From assembly GCA_037954235.1 (NCBI GenBank), contig JBBMOA010000013.1:20768501-20832500 (forward strand): a stretch of DNA of 64,000 bases. Reading direction: 5' to 3'. The notes under the pieces are model-generated. The model had not been told where the DNA came from. It did no database searches and saw nothing but the letters and a program-made list of their open reading frames with translations. This stretch comes from Aulostomus chinensis. Taxonomy: Eukaryota; Chordata; Actinopteri; Syngnathiformes; Aulostomidae. Shown here one piece after another: positions 25,532 through 37,805 of this stretch. Position 1 is the first letter of the stretch, and every line of letters begins with the position of its first letter. The position numbers and the translations under genes are program-made.

Positions 25532-25770
25532 GGGAGCGGCACGGCTCAGAGGTTGAGTGGCCGTCTAGCAACCGAAGGGTCGCTGTACAATCCTCACTTC
25601 CCCCGGTGACCATGTCCAAGTATACTTGTATACTGAGCCCCTAATTGCTCCTGATGGCCCTGCAACGGACTGGTGACCCATTCAGGGTGAACCCCGCCTC
25701 TTGGCCAATGTCTGCTGGGTTTGGCTCCGCCCCGAACCTTAACGGATAAGCAGTATAGAAAATGGATGGA
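25532..25770 (+). mobile_element. complete tRNA-derived SINE with (GGAT)n tail and TSD
   Basis: The head, from ACGGCTCAGAGGTTGAGTGG, resembles a tRNA-type A box and is followed by a weak B-box-like TGTACAATCC. The body contains CTAATTGCTCCTGATGG, and the 3' part has GACTGGTGACCCATTCAGGG, then AACGGATAAGCAGTATAGAA and ATGGATGGA. Flanks TGGAATCTGTGA (25520-25531) and TGGAATCTGCGA (25771-25782) match at 11 of 12 bases, a target-site duplication of the length made by LINE machinery. The 3' part is shared with the fragment at 3384-3683. Confidence 0.8.
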
Positions 25771-26571
25771 TGGAATCTGCGATTGCATTTATACATCGCT
25801 TTCTTTGTTAAGATGTAGGTGACAAAGGAGAGCACATTGTGCACGCATATCCAGAAATCCCCAGATGTTTACTTGTTAGTGTAAAGCCCCACAAACAACC
25901 TTGAAGGCTGAAAGAAAACCGTGCCACTTGCTCATCACTGCTCCCGTGACTCATCTCATCCTCTCACAGGAACATCTGAAGTGTCATTATGGTCACAAAT
26001 TTGTCTTGCTGACTTAGCAGTTTGTTGTGACTAATCTTCATCCTTAGCCTGACCTCTAATGCAGCTTCAAACAGTAATGCTCATTAAAAAACTTTACATT
26101 AAATATAAATAAATCAAACCTGGATGCACTCTTGAGGAGAGCATCACTCATTATCTAAAAAACACCAATAAATAAATATCCTTATAACTATAGAAGCAAA
26201 AAGATGCCCAAGTCTAGAAACTTTGGACTGATTGACTATTCATGGAGCTTTCTCTCTTATTACTTTGCTTTTTCTTCAATGAAAAACAATTTAAGCAAAA
26301 TAACAAATTAATACAACTGAATCAAGTTATTACTATCATGGAGATGCAGCTAAAACCACTGTCTTGCTAATGGATCGATGTAAAATAATGCTGCTACTTT
26401 AGATGTGAAGGCATGTGGCAACATTATTTTAAAGTAAAAAAACAACAACCATGAAGTAAAAGAAGACAGAAGCACTATTTAGTACTTGCACATGGAATAC
26501 TAATATCAACTTCCAATACAGGGTCCCATGTGGTTCTGTCTATATGCAGTGAGAGAATTATAACTTTTTAC

Positions 26572-26703
26572 CCGGCATGAGAGGCTGTCCAGTCATACCC
26601 ATGGGAGGCATCCCCAGGTTGTTCATGGCTGTTGCCCAGGCATTGGGGTCTGACAAAGGCATTGTTATTGAATTGGAGTCCATGGTCATGTTATGGATCC
26701 CTT
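26572..26703 (-). CDS. enox2: enox2 coding exon, conserved N-terminal region
   Basis: This 132-bp exon (44 codons, phase 1-1) has acceptor CTTTCTGCAG|AAGG and donor CCGG|GTAAAA. It encodes MTMDSNSITMPLSDPNAWA followed by TAMNNLGMPPMGMTGQPLMP. That matches the N-terminal block of ENOX2 (SDPTAWATAMNNLGMAPLG in human, from memory) and of ENOX1 less closely. It precedes the FDPSLGMM exon, as in the mammalian genes. The two Met residues near its start lie where shorter human ENOX2 isoforms begin translation, so this exon could also supply an internal initiation site. The region has no catalytic motif; it is a Met/Pro/Asn-rich segment ahead of the RRM domain. Confidence 0.93.
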
Positions 26704-27850
26704 CTGCAGAAAGACAGAAAAACAGAAACATAAAGAAGAGTTAGTATCATCTTTGTGACCTCCAAGTCTGGGAGAGAGCAGAAAAATAGCAACTTTTCCA
26801 ACAAGTATTGAGGTATGGGATTGTTTTTAACGGTGAGGTGTTATCTCCAGTCACCTCCTCTCTCAGAATCATTCCTTTAACTCCCTGGTCTGTCTAAGTA
26901 GAGAGAAAAGGGGAGGCTGCTGTGACCCTGCAGTCAGTCACGCTGTAAAGTGACTTCAACAACACTGTCATTGAGAATCTATTCAGTCTGATGTTTAGCT
27001 TGTTCAGTTTTCACACTGAGATGCAACAGTCAGCATCAGTCTTAACACTCGCCGGCTTCACACGCACAGTTCAGTAAGAGTTGCAGCTTTAGCAGGCCAT
27101 TTCATCAGACTGCTGTTGACGTATCCGCCATCAGAACTGTAGATGCCGCGACGCTCCTTTACAGATGTTTGCAATCAAGACTTCCTGCATGTTGTGTCAA
27201 TAAGCAATGTCCCTGTCAAACAGTGGACTTCAATTATAAGTATGAACACCCTCACTGCACTGCATTTCTTGTCTGTCCAGATATTTATGGCAAACTGAAG
27301 CATGCAGATGTTGAAGTAAATCAGTCGCATCTGCATTATCTAGGTCTTTTACTTTACTTTACTTTACTTCAAACAGTAGTACAATTTAGGTCAGACCAAC
27401 GCGTTTATGTGTCCAGTGTTAGTTGGAAATGCAATAAATGCACTTTTTCCCCCCTACCATCATGTCAGTGTACTTACTTTTTATTTCAATAATCTTAATC
27501 TGACTCATCTGAAATATATTCCAGTTATAAATTGCTGCTCCCTCTCTCCAGACTCTTCAATCTGCAGATAAATGTTGTTTATTGCACCAAAACTTTTTGT
27601 TTTCTTGAACAGAATTGCATTGTTTTGGATTAGACTGTTTTTGTCTTCTTCAGTCAGAGTGCATGTACTGCAGGCAAACGGGACAGAATAAGAATTCAAA
27701 ATAAGCGTTCACAGGTTCAGCAACATTGTTCCTTTTTTGTTGCTAATCTTATTCAAGACAAGAACTTCGTATCACCCATGGGCGTCCCTGCTTTCTAAAA
27801 TCTTGGCGTCATCATCTGCAAAAAAACAACAACAAAAAAACAAACCACAC

Positions 27851-27877
27851 CACACACACACACACACACACACACAC
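27851..27877. repeat. (CA)n microsatellite
   Basis: A CA tract of 27 bp following an A-rich stretch. Confidence 0.95.
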
Positions 27878-28103
27878 TGGCCTAACATGACACGAATATA
27901 CAATCTTGCTCAACAACCTACAGACACAATTCATATACAAACACTATTCATATAAACAAAATTGTATTTTCAAGCCGGCGTAAGAAAATAATTCAGTGTA
28001 AAACAAGATTATCATGGCACTGAGCACAAATCCTGATGCTATCAGGCTTTTTCCAGACACTCTGCGACCCAAAGTCTGAACGATCTCAAACTTTGCACAA
28101 CAA

Positions 28104-28105
<2 letters not shown>

Positions 28106-28175
<70 letters not shown>
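28106..28175. repeat. (CA)n microsatellite, about 70 bp
   Basis: A pure CA tract. The minus-strand ORFs crossing it with runs of Cys-Val are artefacts of the repeat. Confidence 0.97.
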
Positions 28176-28177
<2 letters not shown>

Positions 28178-29437
28178 CATTGTGATTTCTTGTTTTTTTC
28201 CACAAAGTATAAAGTAAACCACATAAGATCCCCATAATACTGCAGTTGAGTCAACATAAACATCATAAATCCACCACTGGCTCATTCCCCACATCCGCAG
28301 TCTGTTTCACAGCTCTAAATGCCCTTTAATTCTCTCCTCTGCTTGACCTCTGTCAACTTGACAGACCTGTAAATTGCAGCGAGTGCTGGCTGATGCCAAC
28401 CTGCCCTCTTGTCTCCTGGTGCCAAAGCCAACACTACTGTTAATAATAAGAAGTACCGTATCTCGCATATACCTCGCGCTGAAGGAGATCTGCGTGTGTG
28501 TGTTTGTGCGTGCAACAACCACGATATTTGTATCCACAGTGTTCATTGACACATCTGGCAATGTGTAATAATGCAGTTTTCTTCTTCGCCTCCTCATCTC
28601 TGAGCAACTAATTTCTGAGCTGTGTGCTGTCGTTGCCATAGTGAGGCCTGATAAAACCACTTCTGACTGTCTCGCTGGGATAATGCCACTGACGAGGACT
28701 TCACAGGCTTGTTAATGAACACAAACCTATTAGCTGGTGACACTTTAGAGGACTTAAAATGAAGGAGGACAGGAGTGTTGGAGAGGTGTTTTATGGTAGT
28801 TTTATTACCGTTTATGGTACATTAACTGTAAGCACTGTAGCATGGATGGATGCCTACACTCAGTATTTGAAAGGTGATGTCCTTACACCAACTTGGTCTT
28901 CAAGCTTAGAACAAATGATTGGAGGGTGCAACTTCTGCATTTTATCTTTTCTAAAGTTTCCTGAGCGTCCTGCCTCATTCTTTCTTGGTCAGTGTGTTAA
29001 CATAAATGATTACTGAAGTGTTTACTACACTATATATTGTGAAACCACTACATACATTTGCACTACAAACAGAACTTATCAAGATATGTGTTTAGAGCTG
29101 CATGTGAGACAGCAAAGGTCCAAATAAGCAGGAACGTACGTGACGCAGACTTTATCCCGTCGGCTCCCTCGTAGAAAGTCAGCATTATGTACAATGGTAA
29201 AGAGCGCCCCTCAATTAAAAACTAAATGGAAAAAACAAAAATAGCTTCAAATCCATGCGGACTGTTCATGAACTGTTTCTCACCTGTCTGAACCTGACCA
29301 AGACGACAGCGTTCCATCAGATAACATCAATATTTCAGCTTCAAGAGCGATTTGTTGCAGTTTTGGAAGGCAACATGTCAGTGGTCTGTACACCTGTAAA
29401 ATGATCAGCTGTCTGCACGTCACTCAGAGAAGAAAAT

Positions 29438-29530
29438 GATCAGTTCATCATCTCTGAGTGCGCGTGAACATTTGTGCCAAATTTAAAGGAAATTCCCTCC
29501 AGGGATTGCAGGAATATCACGTTCACAAGT
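29438..29530 (+). repeat. dispersed fish repeat family, copy 2 (partial)
   Basis: It includes TCAGTTCATCATCTCTGAGT, GTGAACATTTGTGCCAAATT, GAAATTCCCTCCAGGGATTG and ATATCACGTTCACAAG, the central part of the family seen at 8948-9120. Confidence 0.6.
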
Positions 29531-29892
29531 TCAAAAACATGTCACATAGAACATGATTCATTCAAATGATCATCAGATCTATCTTGTTCTTAGCTGCTCC
29601 TTTTTTGTGGCCAGCTCTCTTCAATACTGAACTTCCTGTATTGACTCATCCATTTCCTGCTGTTCTCCTGTCTGAATTACTTATACTTTCCAGACTTGCA
29701 ACTTTGTGTGTCAATCACAGAGGGTTTTTGACTTTAGTTGACATGGTGACCTTGAGGCCAGGAGTCCAACTTGGCTCCCCCTTAAAGGAGAAGGTCTGAA
29801 TTATTGCATCGATGTATACTGTAGAGCTGAGGGAGATGTGTCTGAATAAGAACTACAGTTACACACGTGAAGAAGAATAACACACTCCCCAG

Positions 29893-29932
29893 GCACACAC
29901 GCGCACACACACACACGCACACGCACGCACAC
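29893..29932. repeat. imperfect (CA)n/(GCAC)n microsatellite
   Basis: CA repeats interrupted by CG steps. Confidence 0.9.
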
Positions 29933-30199
29933 GTGTTAACCTTGTCAGAGAGCAGCAAGAGGAGCCAGGGACAATAATATCAATGAAAGGATCAATGTCA
30001 GTCAATAGTTTTAACTGAAAACATGGATTAGTGCACATTTCTCTTTTAAAGCCTGTTATCTGAACTGAACAAAAACAATCTAATCGAATCACAGCGTTTG
30101 TTTTTCCAAGGTCAAATGGAAGCAAATACCAAAGCTGATAAGAACAACAAGCCAAAATATTTTCAGCTGTTGCCTCAATTTAGCTCAAGCTCAAATAAA

Positions 30200-30830
30200 T
30201 GACCTGTCTGATTATATAAATGGTCTAATCATGTGTAACAAAGAGCCCCGCGACACAGAGATTTAAATGTAAATCCCTGCAGACTGGCACCTTATACGTC
30301 TGGTTAAGTTGGTTAAGCCTGGCTTGATTTAATGCTTAAACAAACAATGGCTCAAATATTTGCTTTTCTTGCTTGCTCAAAGTAAAGCGATTCTGATGTG
30401 ATTATTTTTTCCCCCCCCCTTTTTATCAACCAAATGATTGAGCCATTAATAATCATCAGATGAGACACTGCATTGAAAATTCTGGTGGACATGATTAAAA
30501 ACAACCCAGTGTGTCAGTCAAAGCTTCTCCACCAGTACCACCATGATACATCTCAGTGACGATGTTTTGGCCCATGGCAATTAAAGCGATCGTCATTTTG
30601 ATTCTGTTGGGGTACCAGTCAGCCCAAGGCTTTGCTGATAGTCACTCTCTGTGGGTTACAACCAGCTTTTAGCTTCCCTAAAAAGCTCCCCCAGTAGGCA
30701 GATTGGATATTAAGTCATTTTAAGGCCCATTGGCCGTAAGCCTCAACAGCAGGCAGAAAGACGCTTGGGGCCATTTAGTCAAAAATGCATGTGGTTTAAA
30801 CAGCTAACTACAGGTTTATTATGGCCCCTA
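30200..30830. promoter_or_regulatory. candidate conserved non-coding element
   Basis: This complex, non-repetitive block carries a forkhead-type TAAACAAACA (30337-30346) overlapping a SOX-type ACAATGG (30344-30350). Several TAAT homeodomain cores (for example CCATTAATAATCATCAG) follow. The density of such words and the lack of simple repeats suggest a regulatory element, but conservation cannot be seen from one sequence. Confidence 0.2.
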
Positions 30831-31800
30831 GAGAGCAAAAAGCAAAAGGGAGTGGGAAAAAAGGTAGGGACAGTAAGGAGAGAAAGAAAGAAAAGGTCAA
30901 GCTGGAAGAGACAGATGTGATGCTGACAAGACAAGATGACACAGAGAGAAGTGAGATATAAATGGAAGCTACCTCAAATTGAACCTCTGCAGCAAAACGT
31001 TAAGCACCCAGACCTGATGACAGTCATTACCGCAAAGTAGAAACTGCAAAAATCTGTAATTAGTGTGTAATATAATGTCATTGCTGAACACAAAGTGGTT
31101 GAGAAAACAGATGGAATGTAATTAAGTTTGAATACATGTCCTCCAACCACAGGAAAAAAAATAAAGCTCCACTTTATTGTCACCGGCCGGCTACATTTTG
31201 ATTCATTGTTCTGAGATACAATAGAGGAGGAGAAATCTGATTTTTCATTTGGAAGGATGTGAGAAGTGTCTATATTATACTTGAGAATGGAAGGCTTACA
31301 GCAGAAGGGAAAAAAAAAGTCCTTGCACAATTACTTTCTGGGAGTGGATGCCTCTTTGACCTTAATCTTCTGGTGAATGCGGGGCTTTCAGTTTCTGTTT
31401 GTCCATGTGTGTTTCTAGGGAGCGTCAAAAGAGCACTGTCAGTTTGACCGGCGGTGGCTTTAATTTATAACAGAGAGATGTGAGACTGAAATCAAATGCA
31501 AATCGCCAGAGTTCCGCGTGCACCATCGCACAACACATACTTTCTCCCATACGTAAAATTCAGGGTGCACTATTCTGCAAAAAAGGAAAAAAGAAAAAAA
31601 GAAATTGGATTGAAAATAGAATTTTTGTATGATTTTTGCAAAATTGTATTAATATTCAATTGTCAACGAAAATAGCCCACAACCAACCGAGGGACTTTAC
31701 GAGAAAACATCCAGGGGAAAATTAGTTCAAAACATTATTACAAAAAGAGAAATGAACCATGTTATTTTTCAGTTACATATGTGTCTATAATGTACAAGCA

Positions 31801-31809
31801 TGCACGCAC

Positions 31810-31840
<31 letters not shown>
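31801..31840. repeat. (CA)n microsatellite
   Basis: A CA tract with two GC interruptions at its left end. Confidence 0.95.
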
Positions 31841-32284
31841 TTGTGTGTTTAATAATGCATGACTGCCCTTCTCTCGGCTTCTTTGATCTGTTAATTATGA
31901 TAAAACTCGTAGGGGTCTGGTGATTAGAGGCGGCACAGAGGAGAGTGCCCTGAGTCTTTTACTAACCCATGTCTTATTTAGGACCAGAGAAGAAGACAAC
32001 AAAGTGAAGCGGTAGAGATGACAGCGGAGGCCTGGAGACAACCTGGCCTCATGGGGGGGCTAAAGATAGGAGAGACTCCCTTCGCTGTTTCTCTTTGATT
32101 CACCTCCATAAAGTCTTATAAATAAAAGAGTTAATAAAAATGGAGTTAGAGGAGAGTGAAAGGAGCCATGGCCACATTTTCCATCACACATTGTTGGCCA
32201 TCAGCTGTAAAAATCTAGATGAGAATCAACTTTTCTTGACAACTCTTACAAAAACCATTATTTAAACTTTATCACGCAGCAGAC

Positions 32285-32308
32285 TTTTTTTTTTTTTTTT
32301 TTTTTTTT
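32285..32308. repeat. poly(T) tract, 24 bp
   Basis: An uninterrupted T homopolymer, equal to poly(A) on the minus strand. No retrocopy could be recognised beside it. Confidence 0.95.
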
Positions 32309-32654
32309 ACTTTTCTCCTGCAGTTTCATCATATTGTATTTTCTTATGACATTTCATCAGATTGTATAAAACTGACATTACATTGCAATGGCTCAAATAC
32401 CAAGAAAATTACTTTTGGTGTATATGCTTTTCTTTCGGTGTCGTACTCAGTTTCAAATGTATGGTTTGATGTTTTTTTTACCACAAGCAGTACAAATATT
32501 TTAGTTTTGACAAATGAAGTTTTCTTTTTCGAGCTAGGAATGAAATGTTTCACCAGCCACAGAAAAAGACTGTAGCAGGCTTTTGAAACACTGACCTTGC
32601 AAATATTTCAAAAGGAAGGAAACTCATTAAAAACATTGGTTAAGCCACAAAGAC

Positions 32655-32667
32655 GGACAGACAGACA

Positions 32668-32714
<47 letters not shown>
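32655..32714. repeat. compound (GACA)n(CA)n microsatellite
   Basis: Four GACA-type units pass into a 46-bp CA tract. Confidence 0.95.
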
Positions 32715-32719
<5 letters not shown>

Positions 32720-35049
32720 TCTGGTAAGTTGCAACACAGCAACTTTGTTTCCCAGAAAACTCCACAGAGCACCTTTAAAATGAAATTAACCTTTTATTAG
32801 GTATTAGAATAAACAGTCTACAGAGGCGGAACATTGTAAAAGGTAATGACCTGCCTGCTGCATTGCTGACGCTCACTTACTAACGACACTTGAAGAGTGA
32901 TGGCTTTATTCTATGAGAGGAAAAAACTATCAGCGTGACCCTTAAAAATTAGGTGAGAGAAAATCTGAGGCTTTTCCCTGCAGCCTTTCCCACAGGTTGA
33001 GAATTTATTGGTGATGGTGGGTGGCGCAGCATGTGACTGTGTACGGAATGCCAAAAACAGCTAATTTTCACCTCTTTAAAGTGTTTTGTTCAATGAAAGA
33101 ATCATTAACAAACTGTCTGGATGCCACTTTTTATGTAACATAATGGTTAAGTAGTGTAAATTGTGGCACTTATGCCAGTTTTTAAATCTAAAATGCCCTC
33201 TGAGTCCCTTATAACTTGTAAATGAGTGTGAAAAAGTGCATAAACAAACATTACATTGTCACACTGCTTGTATCTACTAGCACTGTGGGCTGCTTTTAAC
33301 CAGGATAGTTAGAATGACAAATGCTGGTTTGGAGAGTTCTGATGAAATCAAACTGGTTTGACACCATAGAGCAGACTTGCAAATGTGGGCCGTTCTCTTA
33401 AGTGTAGCCTGAAGCGGTCTCTGACCGTCATAAATAGAGGTGCTGGATATTGTGCCTTTTAAAAATAGAACATTTAAATAATTGAAAGCAAGAAAAAGGG
33501 ATTCAAAAACAGGACAAAGTGCTATAAAAATGAAGCGTAATTGTGCATTACGCGTATGTCCGCCCGCGGCTCTTCTTTTAACTCTCTCTCTTTCTTTAAA
33601 CCCTCAATGCAGACTCAGGAAATGATCTAAAGATGGAAAAAGGTGGAAAGTTGTCTATGAATTCAACTTGTTTTGAGGGACATTAGCAAAGTTTTACATG
33701 AAGAGTTATTCAAGTTTTTTTCTTCCTTGATGAAGACAAACTAATATTTGCATCAGTCCTAAAAAAACAACAACAAAAAAAGAGGTAATCATGATACCAA
33801 TCAGCTTTTGATATAGCAATCCCAAATTAGTAATGATAAGATAATACTGCAGACATAATAAACCAACAAAGCCATCCTCCCATGACTCAACGATTTTGGC
33901 TTTCAACTCCAGGAGAATGTTAATTACTATTCCCTAAATGAGATGCAGTGCTGAGTTTGAAATGGCCAAAAGCTGCAGATGCCTATTTAAAAAAAATCCT
34001 ACATGATTAGACTCTGCTCTTAAGACTGATGCAACATCAGAGCTGCAGAGCCATAAAGCTTCTGTTTTCTTCAACTAGCAATTCGACATCTTTAATGCAG
34101 TGACAGAAAAAAGAACCAATGACGCAAACTGGAAATATGCATTTATGTTACTGTGAAATGAGTCTTAGTACTGAAGACTTCAAGGGTTGATTTGTTATAG
34201 TAAACAACCTCGAGTTCTGTTGCTTTATCTGTGGCTATTTTTATTCAAATGGGAAAGAAGCACTTGTGTTTGTGTCAATGTTGTCAAGGAGGAATATCCG
34301 TTCCTGGACAGGAGCATGACTCTTTCCTTTCTTATCGAGCTGAGAGAGGTGACAGACAAGAACAGATTGCTCTGATATCGGGTGAGGAGAAAATGGGACG
34401 GCAGATAAGAGCATGAAAAAGATGAGAAGAAGAGAGGTTTCAAACCGAACAGTAACCTAGTCATATGAATATAATAATAATATTGTAAATCATGTGATTT
34501 AAGGTCAGTTGCGAGATAAAGTAAATAGGCTTTGAATAGAAATTGCCAAATATCCACAAAACTGGTCCCTGATGCAGAAAAAAAAAAACAAAAAACAAAA
34601 AAAGACAACCAGGCCCATTGTTTCTGAAAGGCCATTATTTGAATGCCCTTGTTAGACAGATGGTCACTTTGTGAGAAGAAAGCACTTGCAGTGTACCACT
34701 GTGCCTGTACAATGTAAGTGATTGGGTGGTTAGCAAGTGAAAAAAAGAAATATCAAAGGTACAGTCTGGTTACCTCCACAGGTGACAGTGACAAATCGAA
34801 CTGTTCAACCACAATCAGATTCAATGAGGAAGAATTTAACTTGAAATACAAAGTCAAGATTTACAGCACCAGAGCTGCCCCTGAAAATATTCAGGGACTG
34901 GTTCTTCCACTATTTTTCTCACAAAAAAAAAAAAACCCAAAAGAAACAAACATCAGGCTACTATGTTAACTATAAGAAGGAGCTAATGGTATCTTTGATA
35001 TCTGTTCAAGGCTAAAGTGCTGCGCTATTACATTCCTTGCATAAAAATT

Positions 35050-35480
35050 CATGAAACGTGATGATGGAATGTGCTCAAGTAGTCAGAGACCTCAATCAGA
35101 GGCTGATGAGAAGTCCGGTTGTGGAGGAGCCATCTGGTGGCCGACACTGAGATGTAATTCCTCCACCTGGTCCTCAGCCTGCCCGGTGGCCTCCTCCTAG
35201 CTGGATGACACTGGAGAACCACCCTAGGGACCATCCTGACTAGATGTCCTAACCAACACAGCATCAACTTAACTCCCTCACTCATGACTCATGTTCTCAA
35301 CTTACCCCAAAGGGAGACGCCAACCACGTTCCTGAGAATACCACAGTCTTGTTCTTAGGGTCATTACCAATATTTCACGACCGTAGATTAGAGTAGGAAT
35401 GAGGATAGACTGCCAGATCGAGAGCTTGTCCTTTTACTTTTGCCACAACAACACATGAACGTCCTCGTCAAAGGGAACTC
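35050..35480 (-). mobile_element. degraded non-LTR retrotransposon, 3' end of ORF2
   Basis: On the minus strand a 78-codon frame (35285-35049) contains CWLGHLVRM, PARRRPPGRLRTRWRNYISV and HQPLIEV. This matches the C-terminal end of reverse-transcriptase ORFs in common fish LINEs (the GHLVRMP...GRPRTRWRDYVS pattern). The homology continues to about 35480 (GATCGAGAGCTTG on plus) with frame breaks. The endonuclease and RT core are absent. The clade (Rex1- or L2-like) cannot be fixed by eye. Confidence 0.7.
35129..35140 (-). promoter_or_regulatory. CTCF-core-like motif inside a LINE fragment
   Basis: The minus strand reads CCACCAGATGGC, a full match to the CTCF core consensus, but it falls inside degraded LINE coding sequence. 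Confidence 0.25.
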
Positions 35481-37784
35481 TAGGTGGAGACACTGCTGTG
35501 CAGCACTCACACCATCACACGCTGGGGAGAGGTTGTGCTAGTTTTGTTTGGTTCTGTGTGACGGCGGTGACATTTATACAGTGGTACTGTGGAACATCTG
35601 CATTTTGAGTGTCTAATAATACCAAAGAAGCAAAACAATAGCTTATCTAATTTGATGATCCCGACCGACTCTGCACACAGGTAATCAAGACCGAATAGAA
35701 TTATACAGAAAAATCCAATAATCCATTTCTGCTGCTTGGATGGAGAATTTCCCTGGTGTTAGCAAAAAGTTTGAAGCACCCCAAAGGAAAAAACAAACAA
35801 ACAAAAACAATGCAAAAAGCCAATTGCTTTATAACACCAAAGAAAATGAGCTTATAAAGGAAGTCAGTGAATGTTTGAAATCAATATCCAGAGTAAATGA
35901 TGCGAATATGACATATATAGGTGTCACTATTTAGTTTGTATGATGACAAAAAAAAAAGTCACTTTTGCCCCAACATGTGTCTTTGCTGTCTTTCCATCCT
36001 TGAGGTTTTAACATAACATATGGATTTATTAAACATCTTAATGAAATGATAAATACATAAATCATCCTTTGCTAAGTGAAATCTACAAACAGGAAAATTA
36101 GCGTCTGACTGACAGAATGCAGGAGCCAACTGTTCCATCGATGTTAATCATTAACAGCTGCTGCTAATCGGTAAGTATGATGAGCACTAAGAGACAGGAA
36201 GTTGCTTAAATGAACATGTTTGCTGAGATGCTGGCCGACTCCCTTCAGTCCGCCATTCCGCCCTTTCCAGAGAAGAGGATTATTGACCTGTATGTCTGTG
36301 ACAGGTTTAAATAATAAAAAAAAAAATAAAAAAAAGTGCTAGTTTATGAATTCAAACATGCACAATGAATCAGAGAGTCATTCTGTGATAAACAACTGTA
36401 TTGTAATTTCATGGCTTATCAATTTCAGCATATCAGTATGTATGAAGCATGACGAAAAATAAGCCTCAATGCCATAAGCAATGTTTCTGATGTGCATTTC
36501 ATTAGACAATACATATCTTATACCGACACTGTACCTGTGAAGAAAAACAACTAATCCCGCAGATCTCATTACTGAGCAGGAGAAACATCTTCTCATTTCA
36601 ATATGCAAATGGTCTACAGCATCTCTTCCACTGTACTACTGTAGAGTGTGCAAATGAGCAGGAGCAGCAGGGGCTATGAATCTGAAATATGTTTCATGAT
36701 GGCTAAGTTGTCATATCAGTAAGTGCAGATTTGAGAGAGTGCAAGTGAATACGGTACAGATGTAAAGAAACTGCTGCAGCAATCTCCAGAGGAGAGATGT
36801 AATAGGCCATCGGATCATTGAAAGTCTGTCATGCAAAAGGAAAAACTGGCATCAGTCCTACAGGACAATTTATGAGGTATGCAAGGTTAAGTGCATAGAA
36901 CCAGATACATTTATTCCAAGTGGATAAACTATGTTTCATTTTGTGTTAATTTACTGCGCAAGCATCTAGGGATCAATAAACAATCAGATTTCTTTAATTA
37001 GAAAACCTGCATACATGTGTCTATGAAATTAACTGCAAAAGCATCCTCATTAGTGAAGTACCTCATTAGAGCTGATCTTGACGACTGCAGAGCGAGCTGC
37101 AGCAGGAGCTGCAGCAGGAGCAGAGACGATGTTGTCCATATGCAATAGTATACCAGCACGGAAAGAATGGAAGTTCTTCACCTCACTTCATGGAAGTTGG
37201 ATGATACGGTTAATTGTTAGATTCTAGATGATTTTTTTTTCAATGGACCACCTTGCATCTCTGTCTTTTTATCCCTTATGCGTCTACTACTTGCTTATTT
37301 TCCCCAGACTTAACACTTGAGTTTTTAGATGAAACAGATTTGTGTTTTTGCACGATATCTTTTTTTGTTTGTTTATGTTTTACTGAATGAAAAAAATTGC
37401 AGTATTTTCACAAAGTGAACGGTGCCACAGCAGTATGACAGTTGGGCGAGACACGTGTCCAACTAAAAATAGTAAATTCACGCAGGTGCTGAGACTCCAA
37501 GCCTCAACCTGGAAGCAGAAATGACACGGGCGAGGAGTTAGAGAAACATGAATCTTAATGAAAAGAGACTGTTAAGTTTGTGTGAATGTTATATTAATTT
37601 AACTCTGATCCATTATGCAACAGGCTTGAATTTGACTCGTTCAAGCAATGTGCACAAATCTCCGACACTGCTGTCTGTTCACCAGACAAATAAAACTGGA
37701 CTCAGAATAATTAAAACACATCAACAGACAAACGGGAGTTAGAAGTGCAAGTTTATCACAAACATTACGGTAAGAGAACTCCAT

Positions 37785-37805
37785 GGGGGGGGGGGGGGGG
37801 GGGGG
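37785..37805. repeat. poly(G) tract, 21 bp
   Basis: Twenty-one consecutive Gs on the plus strand, a potential G-quadruplex former. It is C-rich in the enox2 pre-mRNA. Confidence 0.95.

Larger units (their letters stand above)
11379..26571 (-). other. enox2: enox2 intron (15,193 bp)
   Basis: This intron holds the possible alternative first exon, two Tc1-like relics, a complete SINE and GA/GT microsatellites. 11400-13200, 13650-16080, 16850-20350 and 20410-25100 contain no gene I recognise. The longest ORFs there (15630-16076, 22408-22761, 11817-12176, all plus strand) lack known domains and any splice or codon evidence. 20363-20402 may be a short antisense scrap of a LINE/SINE tail. Confidence 0.8.

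Noticed and set aside
28042..28294. Minus-strand ORFs rich in Cys-Val
   Set aside because: They are translations of a (CA)n microsatellite and have no coding support; the same applies to ORFs over the other CA/GT tracts.
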